A stretch of 64,000 nt of DNA from Amycolatopsis vastitatis (GTDB lineage: Bacteria; Actinomycetota; Actinomycetes; Mycobacteriales; Pseudonocardiaceae): the NCBI RefSeq assembly GCF_002234595.1, contig NZ_NMUL01000009.1, positions 62,001 to 126,000 on the forward strand, given 5' to 3'. Of this stretch, positions 48,893-58,600 are shown piece by piece. A program made the translations under genes and the position numbers. How positions within the stretch are numbered: position 1 is the stretch's first letter; each line of letters opens with the position of its first letter. Below the pieces are notes generated by a model. The model was not told where the DNA came from. It saw only the letters and a program-made list of their open reading frames with translations, and made no database searches.

Positions 48893-51800
48893 GTGCCAGG
48901 CAAGGCCCGCGTACACGAGCTCGCGAAAGAGCTCGGCATCACCAGCAAGGACGTTCTCGCGAAGTTGAAGGAACAGGGCGAGTTCGTCAAGTCCGCGTCA
49001 TCCACGGTCGAGGCGCCCGTCGCCCGCCGTCTGCGTGACGCGTATGCGCCCAAGGGCGCCAAGAAGCCCACCCCCGGCCCGTCGGCGCGTCCCGGACCGC
49101 CGGCCAAGCCCGCCGCCCCGAAGCCCCCCGCGCCTGCCCAGCAGCAGGCTCCGGCGGCCAAGGCGGCACCCGCCCCGGCCGCTGAGGCTCCGGCGGCGGC
49201 ACCCCAGCAGCAGGCGCCCGCGGCGTCGAAGCCGGCCACCCCGGGGCAGCGCCCCGGCCCCCGGCCCGGCCCGCGCCAGCAGCCTGCCGCGCCCGAACCC
49301 CAGGAGCAGGTCCCGGCCGCCAAAGCGGAGGCTCCGGCCGCTCCGAAGCAGGACACCCCGGCCGCGCCCGCGCAGGGCACCGGTTCGGTCGTCCCGCCGA
49401 AGCCGCAGGGCCCCAAGCCCGGCGGTCCCAAGCCCGGCCCGCGCACGCCGCGCGTCGGCAACAACCCGTTCGGCGTCGGTTCCGGCGCCCCGCCGCGCCC
49501 GCAGGGCCCGCGCCCCGGTGGCGGTCAGGGCGGCGACAACCGCCCGCCGCGGCCCGGTGGTGGCTCCCAGGGTGCCGGTGACCGTCCGGCCCCGCGTCCC
49601 GGCGGTGGCGCCGGCGGCAACCGGCCGAGCCCGGGCAACATGCCCCCGCGGCCGAACCCCGGCATGATGCCGGGCCGCACGCAGCGTCCCGCCGGTCCCG
49701 GTGGCGGCGCTCGCGGTGGTCCCGGTGGCGGCGCCCGTGGCGGCCCCGGCGGTGGCGGTGGCGGCGGCGGTCGCCCCGGTGGCGGTGGCGGCGGTTTCCG
49801 CGGCGGTCCCGGTGGCGGTGGCGGCGGCGGTGGCTTCCGCGGCGGTCCCGGTGGCGGCGGCGGTGGCGGCGGCTTCCGTCCGGGTGGCGGCGGCCCCGGT
49901 GGCGGCGGCGGTGCCCCGGCCGGTGGCGGCGGTTTCCGTGGCGGCGGCGGTGGCCGTGGTGGCCCCGGTGGCCGTGGCGGTACCGCGGGTGCCTTCGGGC
50001 GTCCCGGTGGTCCCTCGCGCAAGGGCCGCAAGTCGAAGCGGCAGAAGCGCCAGGAGTACATGGACAACATGCAGGCGCCCAGCGTCGGCGGCGTCCGCCT
50101 GCCCAAGGGCCAGGGCGAGACGATCCGGCTGCCGCGCGGTGCCTCGCTGACCGACTTCGCCGAGAAGATCGACGCCAACCCGGCTTCGCTGGTGCAGGTG
50201 CTCTTCCACCTCGGCGAGATGGTCACCGCGACGCAGTCCGTGTCGGACGACATCCTCGAGCTGCTCGGCGGCGAAATGAACTACAACGTTCAGGTCGTCA
50301 GCCCCGAGGAGGAGGACCGCGAACTGCTGGGGACCTTCGACATCACCTACGGCGACGACGCGGGTGGCGAAGAGGACCTGCAGGTCAGGCCGCCGGTCGT
50401 GACCATCATGGGTCACGTCGACCACGGTAAGACCCGCCTGCTCGACACGATCCGGAAGACGAAGGTCCGCGAGAGCGAGGCCGGCGGCATCACGCAGCAC
50501 ATCGGTGCGTACCAGATCGAGACCGAGCTCGAGGGCAACCCGCGGCTCATCACCTTCATCGACACCCCGGGTCACGAGGCGTTCACCGCCATGCGTGCCC
50601 GTGGTGCGAACTCGACCGACATCGCGGTGATCGTGGTGGCGGCCGACGACGGTGTGATGCCGCAGACGGTCGAGGCGATCAACCACGCGCAGGCCGCCAA
50701 GGCCCCGATCGTGGTCGCGATCAACAAGATCGACAAGGAAGGCGCGAACCCGGACAAGATCCGGCAGCAGCTGACCGAGTACAACCTCGTGGCCGAGGAG
50801 TACGGCGGCGACACGATGTTCGTCGAGATCTCCGCGCGGCAGAACATCAACATCGACGGCCTGCTCGAGGCGATCCTGCTGACCGCCGACGCCGCTCTGG
50901 ACCTCCGGGCCAACCCGGACATGGAGGCCCAGGGTGTCGCGATCGAGGCGCACCTCGACCGCGGCCGCGGCCCGGTGGCCACCGTCCTGGTCCAGCGCGG
51001 CACGCTGCGCGTCGGTGACTCGGTCGTGGCGGGTGACGCCTACGGCCGCGTCCGCCGGATGGTCGACGAGCACAACGTCGACGTGACCGAGGCGCTGCCG
51101 TCGCGTCCCGTCCAGGTCATCGGGTTCACCTCGGTGCCGGGTGCGGGTGACACCTTCCTGGTGGTCGACGAGGACCGCGTCGCCCGGCAGATCGCCGAGC
51201 GCCGGTCGGCTCGTACGCGGAACGCGCTCAACGCGTCGCGCCGCAAGCGGGTCAGCCTCGAGGACCTCGACTCCGCCTTGAAGGAGACGAACAGCCTCAA
51301 CCTGATCATCAAGGGTGACAACTCGGGTACGGTCGAGGCCCTCGAAGCCTCGCTGCTGCAGCTGGACGTCGGCGACGAGGTCGAGCTGAACGTGGTCCAC
51401 CGCGGTGTCGGTGGCGTGACCGAGTCGGACATCGACCTGGCGACCGCGTCCGACGCGATCGTCCTCGGGTTCAACGTCCGCGCCCAGGGCAAGGCGACCG
51501 AGCGGGCCACCCGCGAGGGCGTCGACGTCCGGTACTACACGGTCATCTACCAGGCGATCGACGAGATCGAGCAGGCTCTCAAGGGCATGCTCAAGCCGGA
51601 GTACGAAGAGGTCGAGCTGGGCCGCGCGGAGGTCCGCGAGGTCTTCAAGTCCTCCAAGATCGGCACGATCGCGGGTTGCCTGGTCATGTCCGGCGAGATC
51701 CGGCGCAACGCCCGGGCCCGTCTGCTCCGCGACGGCACGGTCGTGGCGGAGAACCTGCCGATCAGCTCGCTGCGGCGGTTCAAGGACGACGTGGTCGAGG

Positions 51801-51904
51801 TCCGCGAGGGCTACGAGTGCGGTCTGACGCTCGGTTCGTACGGCGACCTGAAGGTCGGCGACCAGATCGAGACGTACGAGCAGCGCGAGAAGCCGCGAGC
51901 GTAG
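48893..51904 (+). CDS. infB: Translation initiation factor IF-2
   Basis: From GTG 48893 (GAGGAG six bases upstream), 1003 aa. IF2-N (1-54), a very long Ala/Pro then Gly/Arg-rich linker (about 55-380) with runs of Gly around GFRGG, a second IF2-N-like segment (about 400-450), the GTPase G1 GHVDHGKT (507-514), G3 DTPGHE from D557, G4 NKID (611-614), then domains II to IV. It places fMet-tRNA on the 30S subunit and promotes subunit joining. Confidence 0.97.
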   Translation: MPGKARVHELAKELGITSKDVLAKLKEQGEFVKSASSTVEAPVARRLRDAYAPKGAKKPTPGPSARPGPPAKPAAPKPPAPAQQQAPAAKAAPAPAAEAPAAAPQQQAPAASKPATPGQRPGPRPGPRQQPAAPEPQEQVPAAKAEAPAAPKQDTPAAPAQGTGSVVPPKPQGPKPGGPKPGPRTPRVGNNPFGVGSGAPPRPQGPRPGGGQGGDNRPPRPGGGSQGAGDRPAPRPGGGAGGNRPSPGNMPPRPNPGMMPGRTQRPAGPGGGARGGPGGGARGGPGGGGGGGGRPGGGGGGFRGGPGGGGGGGGFRGGPGGGGGGGGFRPGGGGPGGGGGAPAGGGGFRGGGGGRGGPGGRGGTAGAFGRPGGPSRKGRKSKRQKRQEYMDNMQAPSVGGVRLPKGQGETIRLPRGASLTDFAEKIDANPASLVQVLFHLGEMVTATQSVSDDILELLGGEMNYNVQVVSPEEEDRELLGTFDITYGDDAGGEEDLQVRPPVVTIMGHVDHGKTRLLDTIRKTKVRESEAGGITQHIGAYQIETELEGNPRLITFIDTPGHEAFTAMRARGANSTDIAVIVVAADDGVMPQTVEAINHAQAAKAPIVVAINKIDKEGANPDKIRQQLTEYNLVAEEYGGDTMFVEISARQNINIDGLLEAILLTADAALDLRANPDMEAQGVAIEAHLDRGRGPVATVLVQRGTLRVGDSVVAGDAYGRVRRMVDEHNVDVTEALPSRPVQVIGFTSVPGAGDTFLVVDEDRVARQIAERRSARTRNALNASRRKRVSLEDLDSALKETNSLNLIIKGDNSGTVEALEASLLQLDVGDEVELNVVHRGVGGVTESDIDLATASDAIVLGFNVRAQGKATERATREGVDVRYYTVIYQAIDEIEQALKGMLKPEYEEVELGRAEVREVFKSSKIGTIAGCLVMSGEIRRNARARLLRDGTVVAENLPISSLRRFKDDVVEVREGYECGLTLGSYGDLKVGDQIETYEQREKPRA

Positions 51905-51960
51905 AGGCTAGTTGGGGAGGGGTGTGCTCGCGGAAATCGCTCGCCCCTCCCCGCCTCTAC
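51901..51960 (+). terminator. GC-rich hairpin overlapping infB stop
   Basis: GTAGAGGC (51901-51908) pairs with GCCTCTAC (51953-51960), and GGGGAGGGG (51914-51922) with CCCCTCCCC (51944-51952), enclosing a 21-base loop with one 5-base bulge. There is no T run. It may attenuate or stabilise the infB transcript; the infB stop codon is in the stem base. Confidence 0.6.
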
Positions 51961-51970
51961 GGTGTCCCTT

Positions 51971-52023
51971 GGGGGTCGAACCCCCAAACCCCCGCCAGGG
52001 GGCAAGCCCCCTGGACCCCCGGG
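51971..52023. repeat. C/G-run intergenic repeat, copy 3
   Basis: GGGGGTCGAACCCCC and GGGGGCAAGCCCCC dyads ending in GGACCCCC, closely matching the layout of copy 1 (15410-15458). It lies between infB and the DUF503 gene, directly after the infB hairpin. Confidence 0.75.
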
Positions 52024-52053
52024 TGGTCCCTACTACACCAAACTCACCTGCCT

Positions 52054-52347
52054 ATGTTCGTCGGAGCTCTCGAGCTCGACATCCTGCTCGGTGACGTTCA
52101 TTCGCTGAAGCAGAAGCGATCCGTGGTCCGTCCGGTGCTGGCCGAGGTGCGCAAGCGCTTCGCCGTGTCGGTGGCCGAAGCCGGGCACACCGACCTGCAC
52201 CGCCGCACCCTCATCGGGGTGGCCGTGGTCGCCGAAGGTGGCGAGCACGTCCGTGACGTGCTCGACTCGTGTGAGCGGTACGTGGCGAGCAGACCGGAGT
52301 TCGAATTGCTTTCCGCGCGCCGCCGGCTGCTCGGCCCAGACGATTAG
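52054..52347 (+). CDS. DUF503 (YlxP-like) protein
   Basis: A 97-aa protein: MFVGALELDILLGDVHSLKQ, KRSVVRPVLAEVRKRFAVSV and a C-terminal strand-helix region, the DUF503 pattern. It nearly always sits between infB and rbfA in Gram-positive bacteria, suggesting a role in ribosome function; the biochemical role is unknown. No clear ribosome site is visible before the ATG. Confidence 0.93.
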   Translation: MFVGALELDILLGDVHSLKQKRSVVRPVLAEVRKRFAVSVAEAGHTDLHRRTLIGVAVVAEGGEHVRDVLDSCERYVASRPEFELLSARRRLLGPDD

Positions 52348-52366
52348 ATCTTCCTAGGAGAACGAC

Positions 52367-52843
52367 ATGGCCGATCCTGCTCGGGCTCGCAAGCTCGCCA
52401 AGCGGATCTCGCAGATCGTCGCGTCGGCGATCGAGCACGAGGTCAAGGACCCGCGGCTGGACTACGTGACCATCACGGACACGAAGGTCACGGGCGACCT
52501 GCACGACGCGACGGTGTACTACACGGTGCTCGGCGAGAAGCTGGACTCCGTCCCGGACTTCGCCGGTGCCGCGGCCGCGCTCGAATCGGCGCGCGGCGTG
52601 CTGCGCACGAAGGTCGGGCAGGGCACCGGGGTCCGCTACACGCCGACGCTGACGTTCGTCGCCGACACGATTCCCGAGGAGTCGAAGCGGATCGAAGACC
52701 TCCTGGCGAAGGCCCGCGAGGCCGACGCCGAGGTCGCCCGGCGCGCGACCGGTGCCCAGCACGCCGGCGACGCCGACCCGTACAAGGCCCCTCGTGAAGA
52801 GGCTGAAGACGACGAGCTCGCGGAGGAGGAGAGCCGGGGCTGA
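52367..52843 (+). CDS. rbfA: 30S ribosome-binding factor RbfA
   Basis: A 158-aa protein with KH-like core: [51 protein letters not shown] and [20 protein letters not shown]. It assists late 16S maturation and cold adaptation. The last 35 residues are acidic. AGGAG precedes the ATG. Confidence 0.97.
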   Translation: MADPARARKLAKRISQIVASAIEHEVKDPRLDYVTITDTKVTGDLHDATVYYTVLGEKLDSVPDFAGAAAALESARGVLRTKVGQGTGVRYTPTLTFVADTIPEESKRIEDLLAKAREADAEVARRATGAQHAGDADPYKAPREEAEDDELAEEESRG

Positions 52844-52846
52844 CCC

Positions 52847-53665
52847 GTGCTTTCCCGCCGCGGCCTGCTCGCCGGCAGCGCACTCGCGCTGCTGGCGGGC
52901 TGCTCGTCGGCCGAACCCCCGCCCGGCCCGCCCCCGGTTCCGGAGCCGACCCGCCCGTCGGCGGTGCGCGACCCGGTGACGGTGCAGCGCATGCACTCGG
53001 CGGCCCGCGGCACGGACGTCGACCTCGTGCTGATCACCCCCGAAGGCGTCCCGGCTTCGGGGCTGCCGGTGTGCCTGGCCCTGCACGGCCGCGGCGCGCA
53101 GGCACGGACGTTCCTTTCGCTGGGCGTCCCTACGCTCCTGACGGCGGCGGTGCGGGCGGGAACACCGCCGTTCGCGATCGCGGCGCTCGACGGTGACCAC
53201 TACTGGGTGGACGTCGGCGGCGACGACGACCCGCAGCGCATGCTCACCGACGAAGTCCCCGGCTGGCTGGCGGAACGCGACTTGCGTCCGGCGTCGGCGG
53301 TGTTCGGCATTTCGATGGGCGGCTTCGGCGCGCTCCGGTTCGCCCGCGCCCACCCGGACCTGAAAGCGGTGGCCACGGCGAGCGCGGCGCTGTTCGTCAG
53401 CTGGCCGGACGCCCGCAGCCGCAAGGTGTTCGCGGACGAAGCGAACTGGCGGGCCTCCGAACCCCTGCTGCACCCGGCCGATCTGCGCCCCGGCGGCCTC
53501 GGCGTGTGGTGCGGCGAGTCGGACCCGTTCCTGGGTGCGGACCGCAAGCTGGTGAAGGCGGTGAACCCGGTGGTGTCCCGGTTCTCGCCGGGCAAGCACG
53601 ACGACGCGTACTGGCGCGGGATCCTGCCGGAGGTCCTGAAGTTCGTGGGGGAGCGCCTGGCGTGA
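52847..53665 (+). CDS. Putative lipoprotein esterase (alpha/beta hydrolase)
   Basis: A 272-aa protein from GTG 52847. N-terminus LSRRGLLAGSALALLAGCSS combines a Tat-like RR with a lipobox (C19). Hydrolase fold: LPVCLALHGRGAQARTF, nucleophile elbow GISMGGFGALR, Asp in GESDPFLG and His in PGKHDDAYW, as in esterase D-type enzymes. Substrate unknown. Only 3 bases after rbfA, so it is co-transcribed although not a usual member of that operon. Confidence 0.85.
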   Translation: MLSRRGLLAGSALALLAGCSSAEPPPGPPPVPEPTRPSAVRDPVTVQRMHSAARGTDVDLVLITPEGVPASGLPVCLALHGRGAQARTFLSLGVPTLLTAAVRAGTPPFAIAALDGDHYWVDVGGDDDPQRMLTDEVPGWLAERDLRPASAVFGISMGGFGALRFARAHPDLKAVATASAALFVSWPDARSRKVFADEANWRASEPLLHPADLRPGGLGVWCGESDPFLGADRKLVKAVNPVVSRFSPGKHDDAYWRGILPEVLKFVGERLA

Positions 53666-53680
53666 CCGGTTTCCCGGGCG

Positions 53681-54793
53681 TCAGGCCACCATCGCGAAGG
53701 CGCCGTAGTACTCGCCGTCCATCACCCGGGTGCCGCTGCGGTCCGGGCTGACCTCGGCGCCCACCCAGCCCTGGAACGCTCCCGAATCGTCGATCACCTG
53801 CAACAGCGGCCGCACGTGGCTGTTCGCCAGGTAGCACCCGTCGTAGGAGAGGCATTCGCACCAGAACTCGTAGCTGTTGCGCCGGCCGCCCAGGTCGCCG
53901 GTCAGGTAGTAGAAGCGCCGGTCGCCGCTGTCGGCGAGCTTCTGCACGCACGCGTCATACCCGGCGGTGCCCGGTTTCCCGCAGCAGGACGCCGCGTCGC
54001 AACCCGCGTTCTTCTGCACGTACCCGAGACACGAACCGTCCGTGCAGGCGTTCCAGTCGGGGCTGACGGTGAAGCTGCCCGCCGACCCGCGGGCCACGGT
54101 GGTGATCTTGTCGTTGTTCCAGCTGTGCGCCTCGTACACGTACGACCGCTTGGTGGCGCGGATTGTGCTCATCGGCGCCTTGCTCGTCACGGCCAGCGAG
54201 GCGTTGCTGCCGTAGGCGTAGCCACCGGTGATCGAGTACGTGTCGTTCACCAGCTCCATCCGGCCGAGGCCGGGGTGCAGCTCGGAGACCGCCCAGGTCT
54301 CGCCGAGGTTCACCGCGGTCGTCGAGCCGTTGATCGTGCTGCTCGTCCAGGTGATCGTCACCTGGCCGGACGTCGAGTTGTAGGCGTAGGTGCCGGTGAA
54401 GTGGCCGTTCGGGTCGCCGGTGAACCCGGGTGCGGTCTTGATCGCGCAGTTGTTGCGCGGGTTGGTGCCCGGCGTGAACTGGCCGCAGTAGTAGACGTCC
54501 CCGCTGTTCACCGGAACGGGGTAATCGCGCTGGCTCCACGTCCAGAAGTTGTGCTGGACGGCGTTGCTCGACGGGTCGAACACGAGGTAGCCGAGCCGCA
54601 GGTAGTTGCTGCCGGGCGCCTCGGTGAACCCGGCGACGCTGACCACCCAGTTCTGCTTGCCCAGCGGCGTCGGCGCGGCCTGCGCGGCGGACGCGCCGAG
54701 CAGCAGCGTCGAGGCGAGCACGGACAGGACGACAGTCACGAAAACGCCGAACCGGCGGAAAACCCCCATCAACATGGAGGGAGCGTAACTCAT
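53681..54793 (-). CDS. Secreted Cys-rich protein of unknown function
   Basis: A 370-aa protein with signal peptide (VFVTVVLSVLASTLLLGASA, cleavage at AQA near 38-40). The start is ambiguous: ATG 54793 or a later Met before GVFRRFG. Mature part is Thr/Ser/Gly/Asn-rich beta structure in the first 200 residues, then a Cys-dense segment (CDAASCCGKPGTAGYDAC, CECLSYDGC) likely disulfide-bonded, ending YYGAFAMVA. I recognise no family. Confidence 0.7.
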   Translation of the reverse strand: MSYAPSMLMGVFRRFGVFVTVVLSVLASTLLLGASAAQAAPTPLGKQNWVVSVAGFTEAPGSNYLRLGYLVFDPSSNAVQHNFWTWSQRDYPVPVNSGDVYYCGQFTPGTNPRNNCAIKTAPGFTGDPNGHFTGTYAYNSTSGQVTITWTSSTINGSTTAVNLGETWAVSELHPGLGRMELVNDTYSITGGYAYGSNASLAVTSKAPMSTIRATKRSYVYEAHSWNNDKITTVARGSAGSFTVSPDWNACTDGSCLGYVQKNAGCDAASCCGKPGTAGYDACVQKLADSGDRRFYYLTGDLGGRRNSYEFWCECLSYDGCYLANSHVRPLLQVIDDSGAFQGWVGAEVSPDRSGTRVMDGEYYGAFAMVA

Positions 54794-54800
54794 GAACGCA

Positions 54801-55418
54801 CTATTTCGCAGCGAAGAGAATCCCTTGCGAAACCTCGGCCTCGGGGTTGAGCAGCCATTCCGCGTCCACGGTGAACCCGGCTTCCCGCACCCGCCGGGCC
54901 AGCCACCACGGCTGCCGGAGGTGGACGTGCACCCGCATCGGGTGCCCGCCGTAGCCCTGGGTCTTGAGCCGCGTGCCCACGCCGACGTGGTAGCCGATCA
55001 CCAGCAGGCCGCCCGGCCGCAGCACGCGGTGGAAGTGGTCCAGCGCCACCGGCACCGCCTCGTCCGGGACGTGGATCAGCGACCAGGACGCCAGCACGCC
55101 CGCGACCGATGCGCCGGGCAGCGCGAGGTCCGTCATCGAGCCCACCTCGAACGTCAGCTCCGGGTGCGCCCGCCGGGCGAGGTCGATCATCCCCGGCGAG
55201 AGGTCGATGCCGGACGCGTCGACCCCCAGTGAAGCCAGGTACGCCGTGAAGTGCCCCGGGCCGCAGCCGACGTCCACCACCGGCCCGTCGACCTGCGCGG
55301 CGAACACCGTCAGCGCCGCTTTGAGGTGCGGCTGCTTCTCGAGCGCGTCGGACACGAACTCGGCGTAGCTCGAAGCCACGGTGTCGTACGACGCGGCGGT
55401 GTCCGCGAGCCACGTCAT
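54801..55418 (-). CDS. Class I SAM-dependent methyltransferase
   Basis: A 205-aa protein: motif I VVDVGCGPGHFTAYLASLGV, acidic D after strand 2 (GIDLSPGMIDLARR), motif II-like ASWSLIHVPDEAV and LRPGGLLVIGYH. Substrate unknown. The ATG overlaps the TetR stop by ATGA, so it is likely the target of that regulator. Confidence 0.88.
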   Translation of the reverse strand: MTWLADTAASYDTVASSYAEFVSDALEKQPHLKAALTVFAAQVDGPVVDVGCGPGHFTAYLASLGVDASGIDLSPGMIDLARRAHPELTFEVGSMTDLALPGASVAGVLASWSLIHVPDEAVPVALDHFHRVLRPGGLLVIGYHVGVGTRLKTQGYGGHPMRVHVHLRQPWWLARRVREAGFTVDAEWLLNPEAEVSQGILFAAK

Positions 55419-55957
55419 CGCGCGCGCAGACCGTCGAGGACGATGCCGAGCGCCCGCCGCCAGTCCGGGGTGGCGGTCGCCGCCGCGTACACGATCGCGA
55501 GGTCGGGCCCCCGGAAATCCTTCCGCAACGCACCGGCCTCCTGGGCGCGCGAGATGATCCGGTTCATCCGGGAACCGTTGGCCTGCTTGGCTTTCTCCAG
55601 CGCCGATGCCGGGTCGAACGTCCGCGAGCACACTTCGGTGAAGCCGCGGTCGGAGACCTGCATCAGCACCGAACGTTCGAGGAACAGGACGAAGCCCGCC
55701 CAGGGGTCCTCGCACGCGAGGGCCTCCTCCAGCACGGCCCGGCCCTCTTCCAGCGTCGGCAGGAACGCCGCTTCGACAAGGTCGGCCCGCGTCGGGAACC
55801 GGTTGTAGAGGGTGCCGATCGCGACCTCGGCGCGCCGGGCGATCTCGTCGAGCGGGGCGTCGACGCCCTTGGCGCCGAACACTTCCCGCGCCGCCGCGAC
55901 CAGGGCCTCCCGGTTGCGCCGGGCGTCCGCGCGCAAGGGGCGTTGCTCGACGGTCAC
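55415..55957 (-). CDS. TetR-family regulator
   Basis: A 180-aa protein from GTG 55957: REALVAAAREVFGAKGVDAP, LDEIARRAEVAIGTLYNRFP. The C-terminal part resembles the TetR_C_SBD group. It is co-translated with the methyltransferase and divergent from the NfeD-like/flotillin pair across 158 bases in which no clear palindrome is seen. Confidence 0.9.
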   Translation of the reverse strand: MTVEQRPLRADARRNREALVAAAREVFGAKGVDAPLDEIARRAEVAIGTLYNRFPTRADLVEAAFLPTLEEGRAVLEEALACEDPWAGFVLFLERSVLMQVSDRGFTEVCSRTFDPASALEKAKQANGSRMNRIISRAQEAGALRKDFRGPDLAIVYAAATATPDWRRALGIVLDGLRAR

Positions 55958-56115
55958 GCTGGGAGAGTATAGCGGCGGCCGTACGCCCGGACGGCCCGCC
56001 GGGTTGCCCCCTGATCGGAACCTCACACTGCCCGCGCCGCGTGTCCGCCGGGAGCACAATGGTGGCAGCGGGGGTCAACCCGCACCGAGACGGCCACCGA
56101 GGGGGGTCGGTACCC

Positions 56116-56343
56116 ATGCACTCCGATCTCTCCCCGTCCGGCCGCACCGGAGTCCTCCTGGTCGGCACCCGCGGGCAGCGGGGCCCCGGGGAGGTGCTGA
56201 TCAGGATCAGGGGTGGCCTGGAAACCTTCCTTGCCTGGTCCGACACGGAGCTGCCGAAGGGCACGACCGTCCTGGTCGTGGAAACCCGGGGACGGCGCAC
56301 GGTCGACGTCGTGGCGTGGGACGCCTCGGATCCCGCTTCCTAG
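56116..56343 (+). CDS. Small NfeD-like OB-fold protein
   Basis: A 75-aa protein from ATG 56116: TGVLLVGTRGQRGPGEVLIR, GLETFLAWSDTELPKGTTVL and a final strand (TVDVVAWD). This strand pattern resembles the soluble C-terminal OB fold of NfeD. Short NfeD proteins are usually encoded beside flotillins, as here (21 bases to the next ATG). No membrane segment is present. Confidence 0.65.
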   Translation: MHSDLSPSGRTGVLLVGTRGQRGPGEVLIRIRGGLETFLAWSDTELPKGTTVLVVETRGRRTVDVVAWDASDPAS

Positions 56344-56364
56344 AGCTTTCGAAAAGGACAGCCG

Positions 56365-57516
56365 ATGTTCGGTTATCGCGTGCCCGCCCCTAACGAGGCG
56401 ATGCTGATTTCCGGGGGCAACAGCAAGGGCGCGTCGCCGTTCCGGGTCGTCACGGGCCACGGTGCGTTCGTCATGCCGGTCTTCCGGAAAGTCCGGTTCC
56501 TCACGCTCGCCATGTGCGAGGCCGAAGTGACCGAAGTGTGCGTGACGAAGCAGGCCATCGCCCTCACCGTCCGGGCGGTGATCGCGTTCAAGGTCGGCAA
56601 CGACACCGAAAGCATCGTCAACGCCGGCCAGCGGTTCCTCTCCGACCAGGACCAGATGTCCGTGCTGACCGGCCGGATCTTCGCCGGCCACCTGCGGTCC
56701 ATCATCGGGTCGATGACGGTCGAGGAGATCATCACCGAGCGGCAGAAGCTGGCGACCGAGGTATTGGACGGCTCGGCGGTCGAGATGGCCAAGATCGGGC
56801 TCACCGTCGACGCGCTGCAGATCCAGTCGATCGACGACATGAAGCTCGGCTACATCGCCGCGATGGCCGCGCCGCACAACGCCGCCATCCAGCGGGACGC
56901 GCAGATCGCGCAGGCCGTGGCGAACAAGGCCGCGGCCGAGGCCGAGCAGGAGTCGCAGCGGACGCAGGCGGAGTACGCCCGGCAGACGTCGATCGTGCAG
57001 GCGCAGTACCGCGCGGAGGTCGAAGCGGCGCAGGCCGAGGCCGCCCAGGCCGGCCCGCTCGCGCAGGCGAAGGCGCAGCAGGAGGTCATCGACGCCCGCA
57101 CCGAGCTGGCCCAGCGCGAAGCCGAGCTGCGGCAGCAGCAGCTGGTGGCCGAGGTCATCAAGCCCGCCGACGCGGAGGCCGAGCGGATCCGCATCCTGGC
57201 GCTGGCCGAGGCGGAAAAGATGCGCGTGCAAGCGGAGGCCGCGGCCTCGAACAACCGCGTCGCGCTCGACCGGATGCTCATCGACCAGCTGCCGCAGATC
57301 GTCAAGGAAGCCGGGCGTGGCCTGTCCGGGGCGAACGTCAACATCCTCAACGGCGCCGACGGCCTCGGGGAGATGGCCGCGGGTCTCGTCGGGCAAGGAC
57401 TGTCCATCTTGGACTCGGTGAAGCGCGGCCTGAGCACCCCGCCCGCGCCCGCCACCGGCGCCCCGGAGGACAACGGACACTCCCCGGCACCCGCCAGGGG
57501 TGAGCTCACGCAGTAG
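56365..57516 (+). CDS. Flotillin-like SPFH-domain protein
   Basis: A 383-aa protein: FGYRVPAPNEAMLISGG, SPFH region (about 25-160; VCVTKQAIALTVRAVIAFKV), LEV-type DGSAVEMAKIGLTVDALQIQ and a long Ala/Glu/Gln-rich coiled coil (about 190-330). No N-terminal membrane helix is obvious; flotillins attach through hydrophobic patches. They organise membrane microdomains. The last 40 residues are Pro-rich. Confidence 0.9.
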   Translation: MFGYRVPAPNEAMLISGGNSKGASPFRVVTGHGAFVMPVFRKVRFLTLAMCEAEVTEVCVTKQAIALTVRAVIAFKVGNDTESIVNAGQRFLSDQDQMSVLTGRIFAGHLRSIIGSMTVEEIITERQKLATEVLDGSAVEMAKIGLTVDALQIQSIDDMKLGYIAAMAAPHNAAIQRDAQIAQAVANKAAAEAEQESQRTQAEYARQTSIVQAQYRAEVEAAQAEAAQAGPLAQAKAQQEVIDARTELAQREAELRQQQLVAEVIKPADAEAERIRILALAEAEKMRVQAEAAASNNRVALDRMLIDQLPQIVKEAGRGLSGANVNILNGADGLGEMAAGLVGQGLSILDSVKRGLSTPPAPATGAPEDNGHSPAPARGELTQ

Positions 57517-57543
57517 CGCTTTGTCGACTCAGGCTGTGTCGGC

Positions 57544-58575
57544 TCAAGACGTGGGTTTGGCGGCGACGACCAGGTCACGCAGGATGGCCTGGTCCACCCG
57601 GTGGGCGAACTCCTCCCACGGCCCGCCTTCCCGGACGTCGAGCCCGGCCTTGCGCAGCACCTCGACCAGCTCCTCGCGCGGCAGCACGGTGGTGTTCCAC
57701 GAAATGCCGAGCGCGCCGCCGGGCCGCAGTACCCGGGTCCACACGGGAACGGCCGCCGCGAGCAGGTCGCGCGGGCTCCGCTGCAACCCGGCCTCGCGGT
57801 GGCTGCCGTGCTGCACGCCGTACGGCGCGTCGGTCACGATCACGTCGAAGGAGTTCGCCCGCAGCACCTCGTCGGTGGTGAGCGTGTCGGCGTTGAAGTA
57901 GGTGAGCTTGCGCGTGTCGCCCGCTTTGTAGGCTTCCTTGTCCCATGCGTACTCGATGTCGAGCCGCCGCCCGAGCCGGACCTTGTTGCGCCGCAGCTGC
58001 CCGGACTCGGCGGTGTGCTTGACGCGCTTGTTCCGCAGCCACGTCTTGATGAACGCCTCGTACGCCTCGAAGTCCTTGGCGTCGACGTCCAGCCCGGTCG
58101 CGTGCAGGCCGTACATCATCGCCTGGTTGAGCGTGGTCCCGCGGCCGCACAGGGGGTCGAGCAGGTACTTCGGCTTGTCCGAGAACGGGTCCGCGGTCGC
58201 CATCAGCGTGACGTTCACCAGCAGTTTGGTGAACAGCTCGTTCGTCTTGCCCGCGTACTTCTGGATGGTCAGCAGGTCCGAGTCGGCCTTCGCCAGCGGC
58301 GTCACCCGCACCGGACGGAGGACGTCGTCACCCAGCTCGAACAGCGCGTACAGCGACGAGAGGTTCGACAGGAGCGCGAGGTCCTGCTCACCGAGCGGCG
58401 CCGAGCTCGTGAAGCGCACATACCCGACGCCGCCGAGCTCGACGTCTTCGATCGCGGACAGCTCGGCCGCCAGGCCCGCGCCGAACACCGCCAGCTCGGC
58501 GCGCAGCAGCGCGGGGGCGGAGGCGGCGTAGACCCGGTTGGCCGAGGGGTAGACCAGCATCGCGTACTCAGGCAT
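57544..58575 (-). CDS. TRM11-like RNA/DNA methyltransferase
   Basis: A 343-aa protein: N-terminal region about 1-140 with THUMP-like character, then motif I LLDPLCGRGTTLNQAMMYGL, and VIVTDAPYGVQHGSH, a variant of the NPPY motif of N-methyltransferases acting on amino groups of bases (Asp-Ala in place of Asn-Pro). Actinobacterial members are annotated as TRM11 family; the RNA target is not established. It interrupts the operon on the opposite strand. Confidence 0.85.
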   Translation of the reverse strand: MPEYAMLVYPSANRVYAASAPALLRAELAVFGAGLAAELSAIEDVELGGVGYVRFTSSAPLGEQDLALLSNLSSLYALFELGDDVLRPVRVTPLAKADSDLLTIQKYAGKTNELFTKLLVNVTLMATADPFSDKPKYLLDPLCGRGTTLNQAMMYGLHATGLDVDAKDFEAYEAFIKTWLRNKRVKHTAESGQLRRNKVRLGRRLDIEYAWDKEAYKAGDTRKLTYFNADTLTTDEVLRANSFDVIVTDAPYGVQHGSHREAGLQRSPRDLLAAAVPVWTRVLRPGGALGISWNTTVLPREELVEVLRKAGLDVREGGPWEEFAHRVDQAILRDLVVAAKPTS

Positions 58576-58600
58576 CCCGCAGAGCGTAGCGTGACGCACC

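Noticed and set aside
48998-51400. An 800-codon minus-strand frame opposite infB
   Set aside because: It is the antisense of the infB linker and GTPase; composition is repetitive and there is no ribosome site or family signal.
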